A DNA stretch of 64,000 nt, from the NCBI RefSeq assembly GCF_023702635.1, contig NZ_CP098455.1, positions 1,798,001 to 1,862,000 on the forward strand, given 5' to 3'. Position numbers and translations under genes: made by a program. This document shows positions 33,345-41,569 of this stretch, one piece after another (the stretch's first letter is position 1; each line of letters starts with the position of its first letter). The DNA is from Spongiibacter taiwanensis (GTDB lineage: Bacteria > Pseudomonadota > Gammaproteobacteria > Pseudomonadales > Spongiibacteraceae). The notes beneath the pieces are model-generated. The model saw only the letters and a list, made by a program, of their open reading frames with translations, had not been told where the DNA came from and did not search any database.

Positions 33345-34196
33345 ATGGTCCGCAATAATAAAAAAAGCGATACCAGACTTGATCCGCTTGCCGAACTAAA
33401 GCAGCTTCAGTCTCGCCTGGACAATCTCAGAGACAAACACGTTGATACACTCGAAAAGCAGCTGCAAGACATTGAAAAGAAACTGGAAACGCTGAAAACC
33501 AAAGCGGACAAAAGCCGCGCCGCCCTCGATGCCGCAAAAGAAAAGGTCAGTGCCGCCAAGGACGCCAGCCCCTCTATAAAGAAGCGTGCCGAAGACGCCG
33601 AAAGCAGAGCCAAAGCCACCTTTGATGAACACCAGCAGGCATTGGCACAATTGCGCAGCGAGGGGATCGCCTTAAAACTGGATATCCGCCGGGAGCGCGC
33701 CGTTTTAAAAGCGATGCAGGCCTCCCTTAAAGCAACGCCGGCCAAGCAAGCCAAGCCCAGCAGTCAGCCGGAAAGCAAAAAAACCAGCGAAAAGTCGCCA
33801 TCGCCGACGAAAACCACCACAAAATCCAGCGAACCAGCAACCAAAGCCAAAGCCAAAGCGATACCAAAGAGCACGCCAGTGAAAGCAGCCAAGAAGGCTA
33901 CCCCCACGGCGAAGGCCGCAATAAGCACCACTCCCGCCGAGGCAGCACCGCGGTCACCGGCGCCCTCACAAGCCGCTGCCGCAAACCCGCCCGCCCCCGT
34001 GGCCGATGAGGCGAAAACGGCAGTCGCCAAGCCCGCCAAACAGACGCCGACCACTGAGCGAGAGCAAAAAGTTGTACCCGCGCCAAAGGCGGAGCCACCC
34101 ATCCGGCAGCGAAGGGCAAATCGACGCATGAGCGACATTCCCAGCCACCCGGACAAACCGGAAGACCGACTGGTCAGCCTATTTGACAAGATTTAA
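33345..34196 (+). CDS. Coiled-coil plus Lys/Ala/Pro-rich protein (AlgP-like)
   Basis: 283 residues. The N-terminal half (about 20-130) is a strongly predicted coiled coil (LKQLQSRLDNLRDKHVDTLEKQ, in part, and EKKLETLKTKADKSRAALD). The second half is a disordered, basic K/A/P/S/T-rich tail with PAKQAKPSS and VKAAKKATPTAKA. That layout resembles AlgP/AlgR3 of Pseudomonas, a histone H1-like DNA-binding regulator of alginate genes, but the long repeats of AlgP are absent. Synteny supports it: FKBP upstream, then TIGR02444 and ABC-F genes downstream, the same set as PAO1 PA5251-PA5254. DNA binding here is inference. The C-terminal RQRRANRRMSDIPSHP may contact nucleic acid or a partner. Confidence 0.65.
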   Translation: MVRNNKKSDTRLDPLAELKQLQSRLDNLRDKHVDTLEKQLQDIEKKLETLKTKADKSRAALDAAKEKVSAAKDASPSIKKRAEDAESRAKATFDEHQQALAQLRSEGIALKLDIRRERAVLKAMQASLKATPAKQAKPSSQPESKKTSEKSPSPTKTTTKSSEPATKAKAKAIPKSTPVKAAKKATPTAKAAISTTPAEAAPRSPAPSQAAAANPPAPVADEAKTAVAKPAKQTPTTEREQKVVPAPKAEPPIRQRRANRRMSDIPSHPDKPEDRLVSLFDKI

Positions 34197-34705
34197 TCGG
34201 CGGGCTTGTCGCCAATTCGGCCGGCACTGTTGAGCAACGAGGCCAAGCCCAGCAAACGCTCCTGCAAGCCCCGGTCATCGGGCGGAACGCACACCATCAG
34301 CGCCCCTTCCATGTCCTCGGCCATCTCGCCGTCGAGTTCACGCAGCTCTTCCAGGCGCTGGCCGATGTGGTCTATCTGCCAACGCTCGAGGGCAAGCTCG
34401 GCAGATTTCAGCGACTCGTAAACCGCCGGGGTCGCAATACTTTTGGCCCGGCGCCGCATATTTCTGATCGGCAGGATAAAATCCCGGCGCAAGTCAGCAG
34501 ACTCGGCGCGCAGCTCAGTAAAGATGAGCCGATTCCAGGCCAGCCTGTACTGACTGCAAAACCCGGCCGCCAGCAAGAGCACGACATCCAGATTGCATTC
34601 GTCCTGGAGCCGCAGGCATTCGCTTTCCACCCCCGGGTACTCATAAACCCGGGAGCAATAGGCCCAGAGCTTACGAGAGAGATTTTCTTTTGCGCCGGTC
34701 TGCAT
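34193..34705 (-). CDS. TIGR02444 family protein
   Basis: 170 residues, all-helical, with AKENLSRKLWAYCSRVYEYPGVE, LRLQDECNLDVVLLLAAGF and the central RRDFILPIRNMRRRAKSI. It matches the TIGR02444 family of conserved gammaproteobacterial proteins of unknown function. It ends head-on with the AlgP-like gene (four-base overlap of stops) and is divergent from the ABC-F gene at 34742. In Pseudomonas it sits in the same neighbourhood. It has no catalytic motif that I can see. Confidence 0.85.
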   Translation of the reverse strand: MQTGAKENLSRKLWAYCSRVYEYPGVESECLRLQDECNLDVVLLLAAGFCSQYRLAWNRLIFTELRAESADLRRDFILPIRNMRRRAKSIATPAVYESLKSAELALERWQIDHIGQRLEELRELDGEMAEDMEGALMVCVPPDDRGLQERLLGLASLLNSAGRIGDKPAD

Positions 34706-34741
34706 CAGCTCTTCGCTACCACGCTATAATCCTGCCCCATC

Positions 34742-36631
34742 ATGATTGAACTCCAAGACCTCAGCTTACAACGCGGCGGCAAACCTTTGCTAGAAGAGGC
34801 GAGCCTGCGCATCAATCCCGGCGAGCATATGGCGCTGGTTGGCGCCAATGGCAGTGGTAAATCCAGCCTGTTCATGCTGTTAAACGGGCACCTCCAGCAG
34901 GACCAGGGCCTCTGCGCCATCCCCAGCCAGTGGCAAATCGCAGAAATGAAGCAGGAACTCGACAGCAGCGAGCGCCCGGCCCTCGATTATGTCATGGATG
35001 GCCACCGGCGGTTCAGAGAGGTGGAGCGGGAATTGGCCAGCTGCCGCAGCGACACCCGCCTGGCCGAGCTCCACGCCGAGCTGGATCTGATCAAGGCTTA
35101 CCAGATTCCCAGCGACGCCGAGCGCCTGCTACAGGGGCTCGGCTTCAAGCAGGAGGACCTTCGGCGCCCCGTCAACAGCTTTTCCGGAGGCTGGCGCATC
35201 CGCCTCAATCTGGCCCAGGCGCTCATGTGCCCCTCCGACCTGCTGCTGCTCGACGAACCTACCAACCACCTCGACCTCGATGCGAGCCTGTGGCTGGAGC
35301 AGTGGCTGCGCCGCTACCCCGGCACCCTGCTATTGATTTCCCACGACCGGGATTTCATCGACGCCTGCTGCGACTTTGTTGTGCACCTGCAGCAGCAAAC
35401 GCTCACTCGCTATCGCGGCAACTACAGCGCCTTTGAGCGTCAGCGCGGCGAGCGCCTGGCCCAGCAACAACAGGCCTATGAGAAGCAACAAGCGGTCCGC
35501 GCCCACATGGAAGATTTTGTGCGCCGCTTCCGGGCCAAAGCAAGCAAGGCAAAACAGGCCCAGAGCCGCCTAAAGGCCCTGGAGAAAATGGCGGAAATTG
35601 CCCCGGCCCACGTCGACTCTCCATTTAAATTCCAGTTTTTGCCGCCGAAGCAATTTTCTGACCCACTGCTGACCTTGTCCCAGGCCCAGCTGGGCTACGG
35701 CGACAGCGCGATCCTTAAAAACATTAATCTCAGCCTGCACCCCGGCAGCCGCATTGGCTTGCTGGGCGCTAACGGGGCCGGTAAATCCACCTTGATGAAG
35801 GCCCTGGCGGGCACAGTCCCGACACTGTCGGGCCAGCGCCAACAGGGTGAACACTTTTATGCCGGCTACTTCCACCAGCACCAACTGGAGTCGCTGGATC
35901 TGGCCGCCAGCCCTATTTTGCAGTTGCAGCGTTTGCGGCCCGAGGCCCGCGAGCAGGATATCCGCAACTTCATCGGCGGGTTTAATTTCCACGGCAAGCA
36001 GGCCGAACAAAGCTGCGAGCACTTTTCGGGCGGCGAAAAGGCCCGCCTCGCGCTGGCCTTGATCGTCTGGCAACGCCCCAACCTGCTGCTGCTCGACGAG
36101 CCCACCAACCATTTGGACCTGGAAATGTGTCAGGCCCTCACCGGCGCATTGCAAAACTTTGAGGGCGCCATCGTGGTGATTTCCCACGACCGCCACCTGC
36201 TGCGCAACACCGTCGACGAGCTGATTCTGGTCGACAATGGCCGGGCGGAGGCCTACGAAGGCAGCTTGGACGACTACCGGCAGTGGCTCCTGACCCGGGA
36301 GCGCGGTACCGACGACAGCGACCCGCAACCAAGCTCTGCTCCCAATGTAGACAAGAAATTGGCCCGCCAGCAGGCCGCCCAGCGGCGCCAGCAATTGGCG
36401 CCGTTGACCAAGCAGATCAAACAGCTGGAAAGCCAGATGGCCAAGTTCAGCCAACAGCTCGCCGATCTGGAGCAGCAACTGGCCGACCCCAGCCTGTACG
36501 AAGCCGCCCAGAAAGAGCAGCTGAAAACCTTGCTGGCTACCCAGGCATCTCTAAAACAGCAAAACGAGGACAGCGAAGGTCAGTGGCTCGAGCTTCAGGA
36601 AACGCTGGAATCGATGGAAGCCGAGCTGTGA
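34742..36631 (+). CDS. ABC-F family ATPase (YheS-type)
   Basis: 629 residues with two ABC domains and no TM helices. Domain 1: Walker A GANGSGKSS (about 34), signature FSGGW, Walker B LLLLDEPTNHLDL. Domain 2: GANGAGKST (about 345), signature FSGGEKARLALAL, LLLDEPTNHLDLEM. The linker (about 245-285) is rich in K/R and Q, and a C-terminal coiled-coil arm ends the protein. ABC-F proteins act on the ribosome, probably on stalled elongation complexes; YheS is the nearest by length (637) and layout. TATAAT sits at 34725-34730, twelve bases before the ATG, which has no ribosome site, so the message may be nearly leaderless. Confidence 0.9.
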   Translation: MIELQDLSLQRGGKPLLEEASLRINPGEHMALVGANGSGKSSLFMLLNGHLQQDQGLCAIPSQWQIAEMKQELDSSERPALDYVMDGHRRFREVERELASCRSDTRLAELHAELDLIKAYQIPSDAERLLQGLGFKQEDLRRPVNSFSGGWRIRLNLAQALMCPSDLLLLDEPTNHLDLDASLWLEQWLRRYPGTLLLISHDRDFIDACCDFVVHLQQQTLTRYRGNYSAFERQRGERLAQQQQAYEKQQAVRAHMEDFVRRFRAKASKAKQAQSRLKALEKMAEIAPAHVDSPFKFQFLPPKQFSDPLLTLSQAQLGYGDSAILKNINLSLHPGSRIGLLGANGAGKSTLMKALAGTVPTLSGQRQQGEHFYAGYFHQHQLESLDLAASPILQLQRLRPEAREQDIRNFIGGFNFHGKQAEQSCEHFSGGEKARLALALIVWQRPNLLLLDEPTNHLDLEMCQALTGALQNFEGAIVVISHDRHLLRNTVDELILVDNGRAEAYEGSLDDYRQWLLTRERGTDDSDPQPSSAPNVDKKLARQQAAQRRQQLAPLTKQIKQLESQMAKFSQQLADLEQQLADPSLYEAAQKEQLKTLLATQASLKQQNEDSEGQWLELQETLESMEAEL

Positions 36632-36641
36632 GGTTGCGCTA

Positions 36642-37268
36642 ATGCCCTGCCCCCTCGCTCCGCTGGGTATCGACATCAACAGCGTAAAAGGCTTTCTCAG
36701 CGCCAACGAAGGCGAAGCGCTTTACCGGGCAGCTGCCCAGGCCAGCACAGTGGGTCCGGTGTTGGAGGTGGGCAGCTACTGCGGAAAATCCACCCTCTAC
36801 CTCGCCGCTGCCTGCAAGGCACATAACAATCTGGTTTATGCCGTGGATCACCATCGCGGTTCTGAGGAGCACCAGCCCGGCGAGCTGTTCCACGACCCCA
36901 GTTTGTTTGACAGCGACGCGCAGCAGGTCGACAGCTTCAAACACTTCCGCCGCAACCTGCAAACCGCGGGTCTGAGCGACTACACCGTGGCCATCGTGGC
37001 CAGCTCGTCTTTGGCGGCCCAGCGCTGGCAAACCCCGCTGGGCATGCTGTTTATTGACGGTGGCCACAGCCTCAAGGGCGCGCTGGAGGACTACCGCAGC
37101 TGGGTCTGCCATCTGCGCCGGGGCGGTTTGCTGGCTATTCATGACCTGTTCGAGCATGCCGAAGAGGGCGGCCAGGCACCCATCGCGATTTATCGCCTGG
37201 CGCTGGCCTCTGGGCTATTTGAAGCGGTGGATCGCTGCGACAGCCTGGGCATATTGCGCCGACTGTAG
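36642..37268 (+). CDS. Class I SAM-dependent methyltransferase
   Basis: 208 residues of the Methyltransf_24 type. Motif I is VLEVGSYCGKSTLYLA (about 38-53), motif II region VYAVDHHRGSEEHQP, then LFIDGGHSLKGALEDY (about 128-143) and RRGGLLAIHDLFEH. The substrate may be an O- or N-group on a small molecule or sugar; not determined. ATG follows GAGG by eight bases and lies ten bases past the ABC-F stop, so they form one transcript. Confidence 0.88.
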   Translation: MPCPLAPLGIDINSVKGFLSANEGEALYRAAAQASTVGPVLEVGSYCGKSTLYLAAACKAHNNLVYAVDHHRGSEEHQPGELFHDPSLFDSDAQQVDSFKHFRRNLQTAGLSDYTVAIVASSSLAAQRWQTPLGMLFIDGGHSLKGALEDYRSWVCHLRRGGLLAIHDLFEHAEEGGQAPIAIYRLALASGLFEAVDRCDSLGILRRL

Positions 37269-37286
37269 CCGACCCAACGCCCGAGG

Positions 37287-37952
37287 CTACCTGGGCGGAT
37301 CGAGGTGCTGGTTGAGACTGTTATTCACCCGGAACCACCCGGCTATGCTGAAGCGGTTGCGCCTCGCCGCGAGCACCTCATGGGGCACCTTGTCACTGAG
37401 AAAGACCACCAGGGTCCCCATCAGCGGGTTTACCCGGTCCACCACTTCGTCGCTGTCGCCATAGATCAGCAATTGCCCCCCATCGGCTTCCAGCCAACCG
37501 GGATTCAGGTAGAACACGGTCGACAACACCCGATTGCTGCGTCCCTTGAATGCATCCAGATGCTTCTTGTAAAACGCGCCGGGCTGATAGCGGGCAAAAT
37601 GGGCCTCGTAGTCAAACAACCCCAAGAACAGGCGCTGATTCAGCGCCCCGCGCAACTGCTCCATCCAGTCGAGGTATTGCCTCTCCGCCCCATCGGCATC
37701 AGACAACCAGTGAATTTCGTCGCTGCGCACAAAGGGGTTGAGCAGGTAATCCCCTTGCCGCCCGACCCCCGCCGAGCGGAACTGATCATCGTCAAAACGC
37801 GTCACCCGCAGCAGTAAGTCGGCGGCTAGCGCCGGCGGCAACGCGTCAGGCATAACCGCGTAGCCCTCGGCAGCCAAGGCGTCAGCCAACTGATCAAAAA
37901 TATCAGCGGAGGAAGGAAGAACAGAAAGCAGATCAGCGGACACCGGCGGCAC
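37287..37952 (-). CDS. 2-oxoglutarate/Fe(II)-dependent oxygenase
   Basis: About 220 residues. The iron ligands are in FYKKHLDAFKGR (HxD) and VPHEVLAARRNRFSIAGWF (distal His and the 2OG-binding Arg). The N-terminus (SADIFDQLADALAAEGYAVM) matches prolyl 4-hydroxylase-like family members. The start is unclear: the frame is open to 38120, but that overlaps the upstream gene and is Ala/Gly-rich without conservation. GTG at 37952 is the likeliest start; 37943 is an alternative. It hydroxylates a protein or small molecule; substrate unknown. It ends head-on with the methyltransferase gene (about 18 bases between). Confidence 0.75.
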   Translation of the reverse strand: MPPVSADLLSVLPSSADIFDQLADALAAEGYAVMPDALPPALAADLLLRVTRFDDDQFRSAGVGRQGDYLLNPFVRSDEIHWLSDADGAERQYLDWMEQLRGALNQRLFLGLFDYEAHFARYQPGAFYKKHLDAFKGRSNRVLSTVFYLNPGWLEADGGQLLIYGDSDEVVDRVNPLMGTLVVFLSDKVPHEVLAARRNRFSIAGWFRVNNSLNQHLDPPR

Positions 37953-38053
37953 CCCAGAAAAACCGGTATTTAGGGGCAAATCAGCCAAGCTGTCATATGC
38001 TTTTTTAGGAATTTTTGCCGCTGACAGGGCAGCAAAAATGACTGGAGCGCCGC

Positions 38054-39001
38054 CTAGCGCAGCATTCTCAACACCTGAACCAAGTCGGGGATAAACTGCA
38101 GGTAGGCGCCCACCCGCCACAGACGGTCACCGAGCGGTGCGCGAATTTCCCGGTGAACCGCATCAACCATTTGCAGCAGCCGACGCCGGGTTCCCCAGCG
38201 ATTAAAGCCGTATTCCAGAAACGGCGATATCAGTGGTGTCGCGGCGATGGCCACCGCAAAGCCGCCAATGGCGCCGCTCACGGCAACCCAGCCCGGCACC
38301 CCAAACCAGCTCGCCCACAGCGCCGACAGGGCGCCCTGCTGACTGAGATAGGCACTGCTCGCCAGAGAAACACCCAGCACTGAAGCACTGCCAAAGGCAA
38401 TTTTGTCGCTCAAACTGCGCCCCAGCAAACCCAGGCCGAGAAACATCAGGAACTCGCGACTGTTGTCGTGGCGTTGCCCCCATTGGGCCACCGCCAGGTG
38501 CAGCCGGCGCAGGGCCTCATCGGCATCGTATGGCGCCAGCTCGGCTTGCAGCTGCGCAATGGCATCGGGGCGATAGTCGGGATGACCTTCCAGATGAAAC
38601 AGCAGCTTTTGCTGCAGCCCCGGCAAGTCTAATACCTCCCTAGCCATAATCTCGGCCACCGCCTGCTCTTTCCCTGTCAGGGGACGAGGGCCACGGCGAC
38701 CACTCAGCACTTGCCAGAGACCCCGGGGCAAGGTCAGCAAATCCGCCGGCACGTCCCGACGGTGCTGCCAATGCCGTTTCAACACGCTGCCCAGGGAGGC
38801 GAAATGATGGTGGTAGGCCTCATCCACCCGCTCGCGCGCTGCTATGAAATGAGCATCGAGCATCGCCAGCATATCGGCCCGCCAGGCCTCCGCCGCTGCA
38901 TCTGCTGCCACGTCTGGCGGCGCCGTCGACGAGCCCTCGGTATCAGTCACTCGCCCGCTCCGCTGAGGCGCACATAAAAATGCCTTGTAAGCCTCTGACA
39001 T
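38054..39001 (-). CDS. Membrane-associated protein, unknown function
   Basis: 315 residues: helical N-terminal part (AEAWRADMLAMLDAHFIAARERVDEAYHHHF, in part) followed by a region of small and hydrophobic residues (about 180-265: FLMFLGLGLLGRSL, VLGVSLASSAYLS, VAVSGAIGGFAVAIAATPLI) with about three TM or membrane-inserting stretches, and a basic C-terminus (GTRRRLLQMVDAVHREIR). I do not recognise a defined family (it may match DUF6635). ATG at 39001 is chosen over TTG 39010; neither has a strong ribosome site. It is divergent from argA. Confidence 0.6.
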   Translation of the reverse strand: MSEAYKAFLCAPQRSGRVTDTEGSSTAPPDVAADAAAEAWRADMLAMLDAHFIAARERVDEAYHHHFASLGSVLKRHWQHRRDVPADLLTLPRGLWQVLSGRRGPRPLTGKEQAVAEIMAREVLDLPGLQQKLLFHLEGHPDYRPDAIAQLQAELAPYDADEALRRLHLAVAQWGQRHDNSREFLMFLGLGLLGRSLSDKIAFGSASVLGVSLASSAYLSQQGALSALWASWFGVPGWVAVSGAIGGFAVAIAATPLISPFLEYGFNRWGTRRRLLQMVDAVHREIRAPLGDRLWRVGAYLQFIPDLVQVLRMLR

Positions 39002-39045
39002 TGAACACAAAATAGGCCCTTGATCACCGAACTTCCGGCTCCGTT

Positions 39046-40353
39046 ATGTCTGAACCAACCGATTACGTTAAGTGGTTTCGCAATTCGGCTCCCTACATTA
39101 ACGCCCATCGCGGCAAAACCTTTGTCTTGATGATTGGCGGGGAGGCAGTTGCCCACCCGAATTTTGCCAATATTGTGCACGACATCGCCCTGCTTAACAG
39201 CCTGGGCGTGCGGCTGATACTGGTTCACGGTGCCCGCCCCCAAATCGAAGGGCGGGTTGCGGAGGCCGGGCTCGAAAGCCAGTTTCATAACGATTTGCGG
39301 GTCACCGGAGAAGCCGAGCTACACTGTGTGACCGCGGCCACAGGGTCTTTGCGGGCGCAAATCGAAGCCCTGCTATCGATGGGGGTCGCCAACTCGCCCA
39401 TGCACGGCGCAGCCATCCGGGTCTGCAGCGGAAATTACGTTACCGCACGGCCCATCGGCGTGGTGGATGGCGTCGATTTCAAGCACACCGGCATGGTGCG
39501 CAAGGTGGATGCCAATGCCCTGCAAACCCAACTCAATAACCAGCACATTGTGATTCTCTCGCCACTAGGCTACTCCCCCACCGGCGAGATTTTTAACCTC
39601 ACCTCGGAGGATGTCGCAGTCCACACGGCGGTGGCATTGAAGGCCGACAAGCTCATTTTGTTCACTGAAAGTGACGGCCTGATGGACCTCGATGGCGAGC
39701 TGGTCAGGCAGTGCGAGTTCCGGGATGTTGACCGCATTGTCAGCGAGCGCAGCGAATTGCAGCGCGACAGCATTGTGCAGGCAGTGGTGGACGCCGGTGA
39801 CATGGGCATTGATCGCTGCCACTTGGTGTCCTTCTGCGAAGATGGCGCGTTGCTGCGGGAGCTCTACACCCGCGACGGCGCGGGCACCCTGGTCACCCAG
39901 GAGCACTACGAGCAAATGGTAACGGCCGACATCGACGACGTCGGCGGTATTTTGGGCATCATCGAGCCGCTTGAGGCCAAGGGAGTCTTGCTCAAACGCT
40001 CTAGAGAGCTGCTCGAGAACGAAATAGACCACTTCAAAATTCTGGTTCGCGACGGCATGGTCATCGCCTGCGCCGCCCTCTACCCCTACCCGGAGCAGGC
40101 CACCGGCGAGATCGCCTGCGTGGCCACCCACCCCGATTATCGGGGCGCCGACCGGGCCGAACGCTTACTCGAACAGGTTGAGCGGGAGGCCAAACAGCGG
40201 GGCCTGACTAGTGTTTTCATTTTGACGACCCAAACCGCCCACTGGTTTCAGGAGCAGGGCTACGTCCAGTGCACCGTTGACGACCTGCCGCCGGCGAAGA
40301 AGCAGCTGTACAACTTTCAGCGCAATTCCAAAGCCTTTATTAAGACCCTCTGA
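39046..40353 (+). CDS. argA: Amino-acid N-acetyltransferase (N-acetylglutamate synthase)
   Basis: 435 residues, the full ArgA layout: an amino-acid kinase-like domain (about 1-280, FVLMIGGEAVAHPNFANIVHD, in part, then LILVHGARPQIE) and a GNAT domain (about 290-435, EIACVATHPDYRGADRAERLLEQVE, in part). It makes N-acetylglutamate from glutamate and acetyl-CoA, the first step of arginine synthesis, and is normally feedback-inhibited by arginine via the kinase-like domain. The start ATG at 39046 matches the family opening. It ends with a one-base overlap with rsmE. Cytoplasmic. Confidence 0.95.
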   Translation: MSEPTDYVKWFRNSAPYINAHRGKTFVLMIGGEAVAHPNFANIVHDIALLNSLGVRLILVHGARPQIEGRVAEAGLESQFHNDLRVTGEAELHCVTAATGSLRAQIEALLSMGVANSPMHGAAIRVCSGNYVTARPIGVVDGVDFKHTGMVRKVDANALQTQLNNQHIVILSPLGYSPTGEIFNLTSEDVAVHTAVALKADKLILFTESDGLMDLDGELVRQCEFRDVDRIVSERSELQRDSIVQAVVDAGDMGIDRCHLVSFCEDGALLRELYTRDGAGTLVTQEHYEQMVTADIDDVGGILGIIEPLEAKGVLLKRSRELLENEIDHFKILVRDGMVIACAALYPYPEQATGEIACVATHPDYRGADRAERLLEQVEREAKQRGLTSVFILTTQTAHWFQEQGYVQCTVDDLPPAKKQLYNFQRNSKAFIKTL

Positions 40354-41084
40354 TGCGCATCCCGCGAATTTATACCGCCGCCTCACTGAGCCCCGGCGAA
40401 CACGCGCTGGACAGCCGGGCCGCGCATTACCTCGGCCAGGTGTTGCGGATGAAGGCGGGCCGCAACCTGGTGTTATTCAACGGCGACGGGCTGAACTATC
40501 CCGCGCAAATTACCGAGGTGAGCAAGAAGGGCGTGCAGTGCCGGGTCGATCCGCCGAACGCCTCAGCGGAGCCGCCTCCCCCGCTATTCATTGAGCTGGG
40601 CATTGCCATCTCCAAGGGGGATCGCATGGACCTGGTCATTCAGAAAGCCACCGAGCTGGGGGTCAGTCGCATCAGCCCCCTTACCAGCGAGCGGGTCGAC
40701 GTCAAACTTAGCGGCGAGCGGCTGGAGAAAAAAGCCCAACACTGGCAACAGGTGATGATCAGCGCCTGCGAGCAAAGCGGCCGCAACCGCTTGGTAGAAC
40801 TCGCGCCCCTACAGCCTTTGGACCAGTGGCGAGACAACTTGCGCAGTGAACGCAAGCTGGTACTCCACCCCACCGCCGCCCAGCGCCTTGGCGGCGACAG
40901 CCCAGGCCCTGCCAGTGTTGCCCTGCTGATCGGCCCGGAGGGAGGCCTCACCGACGACGAGGTGCAGGCCTGCCTGAACCAGGGCTTTGCCGGGCTTCAG
41001 CTGGGGCCGCGGGTCTTGCGTACCGAAACGGCGCCGCTGGCAGCCATCAGCATTCTGCAATTCTGTTGGGGCGATATGGCCTGA
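40353..41084 (+). CDS. rsmE: 16S rRNA (uracil1498-N3)-methyltransferase
   Basis: 243 residues of the SPOUT class. It has the N-terminal PUA-like part (MRIPRIYTA..., HYLGQVLRMKAG) and the knot motifs LLIGPEGGLTDDEV and LGPRVLRTETAPLAAI (about 200-235). RsmE methylates U1498 of 16S rRNA in the assembled small subunit. Its start overlaps the argA stop by one base (TGATG), so translation is coupled. Ends against the convergent chpC gene with 14 bases between. Confidence 0.95.
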   Translation: MRIPRIYTAASLSPGEHALDSRAAHYLGQVLRMKAGRNLVLFNGDGLNYPAQITEVSKKGVQCRVDPPNASAEPPPPLFIELGIAISKGDRMDLVIQKATELGVSRISPLTSERVDVKLSGERLEKKAQHWQQVMISACEQSGRNRLVELAPLQPLDQWRDNLRSERKLVLHPTAAQRLGGDSPGPASVALLIGPEGGLTDDEVQACLNQGFAGLQLGPRVLRTETAPLAAISILQFCWGDMA

Positions 41085-41098
41085 ACCGGCCGGGGAAA

Positions 41099-41569
41099 TT
41101 ACTCCAGCGCCTCGGCCGGAGAGAACGCATCTAGCAGGCGCTGCTCAATCACCGCGCAATCGGGCACCATCAGCGTCGCCCCTCCGAGCCCAACCCGGCT
41201 ATGGCAGGCGGTCGGCGCGTCACCCTCGACCTGCAGCAAATCGTCGGCACCAATGTGGACCACCTGGGGCACCGCCGCCAGCGCCAGGCCGTAATAGGGA
41301 AGCTGCCCGGGGTGGTGGAGCCCCCGAAGAATAGCCACCTGACGCAGCGCCAGATTGTTGGGCATGCGGCCCGCCAACAAGCCTTCAAAACTCATCACCG
41401 GAATTTGCGCTTGCCGCCAGTCCATCATGCCCAGAATAAAAGGCGAAGATATTGCCGAACTGAGCTGGCCTGCCAGCGCCACTTCCACAACATTGGCGTT
41501 GGGAATAATCAGCCCGCCACTTTGCAACGGCAATAGCAAGCACGGCAGGCTTTGGGGTAATTCATTCAT
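41099..41569 (-). CDS. chpC: CheW-like protein of the pilus chemosensory system (ChpC-like)
   Basis: 156 residues, a single CheW-type SH3-like domain: SLPCLLLPLQSGGLIIPNANVVEV at the start, GMMDWRQAQIPVMSFE in the middle. In Pseudomonas, ChpC is the second CheW-like adapter after chpA. It may link other receptors to ChpA. Start ATG at 41569 overlaps the chpA stop by eight bases, so it is the last gene of the operon. It diverges more in sequence than PilI, as usual for ChpC. Confidence 0.85.
   Translation of the reverse strand: MNELPQSLPCLLLPLQSGGLIIPNANVVEVALAGQLSSAISSPFILGMMDWRQAQIPVMSFEGLLAGRMPNNLALRQVAILRGLHHPGQLPYYGLALAAVPQVVHIGADDLLQVEGDAPTACHSRVGLGGATLMVPDCAVIEQRLLDAFSPAEALE

Noticed and set aside
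35570-36478. Long minus-strand open frame inside the ABC-F gene
   Set aside because: Opposite-strand shadow of a GC-rich gene; the plus strand has all ABC motifs.
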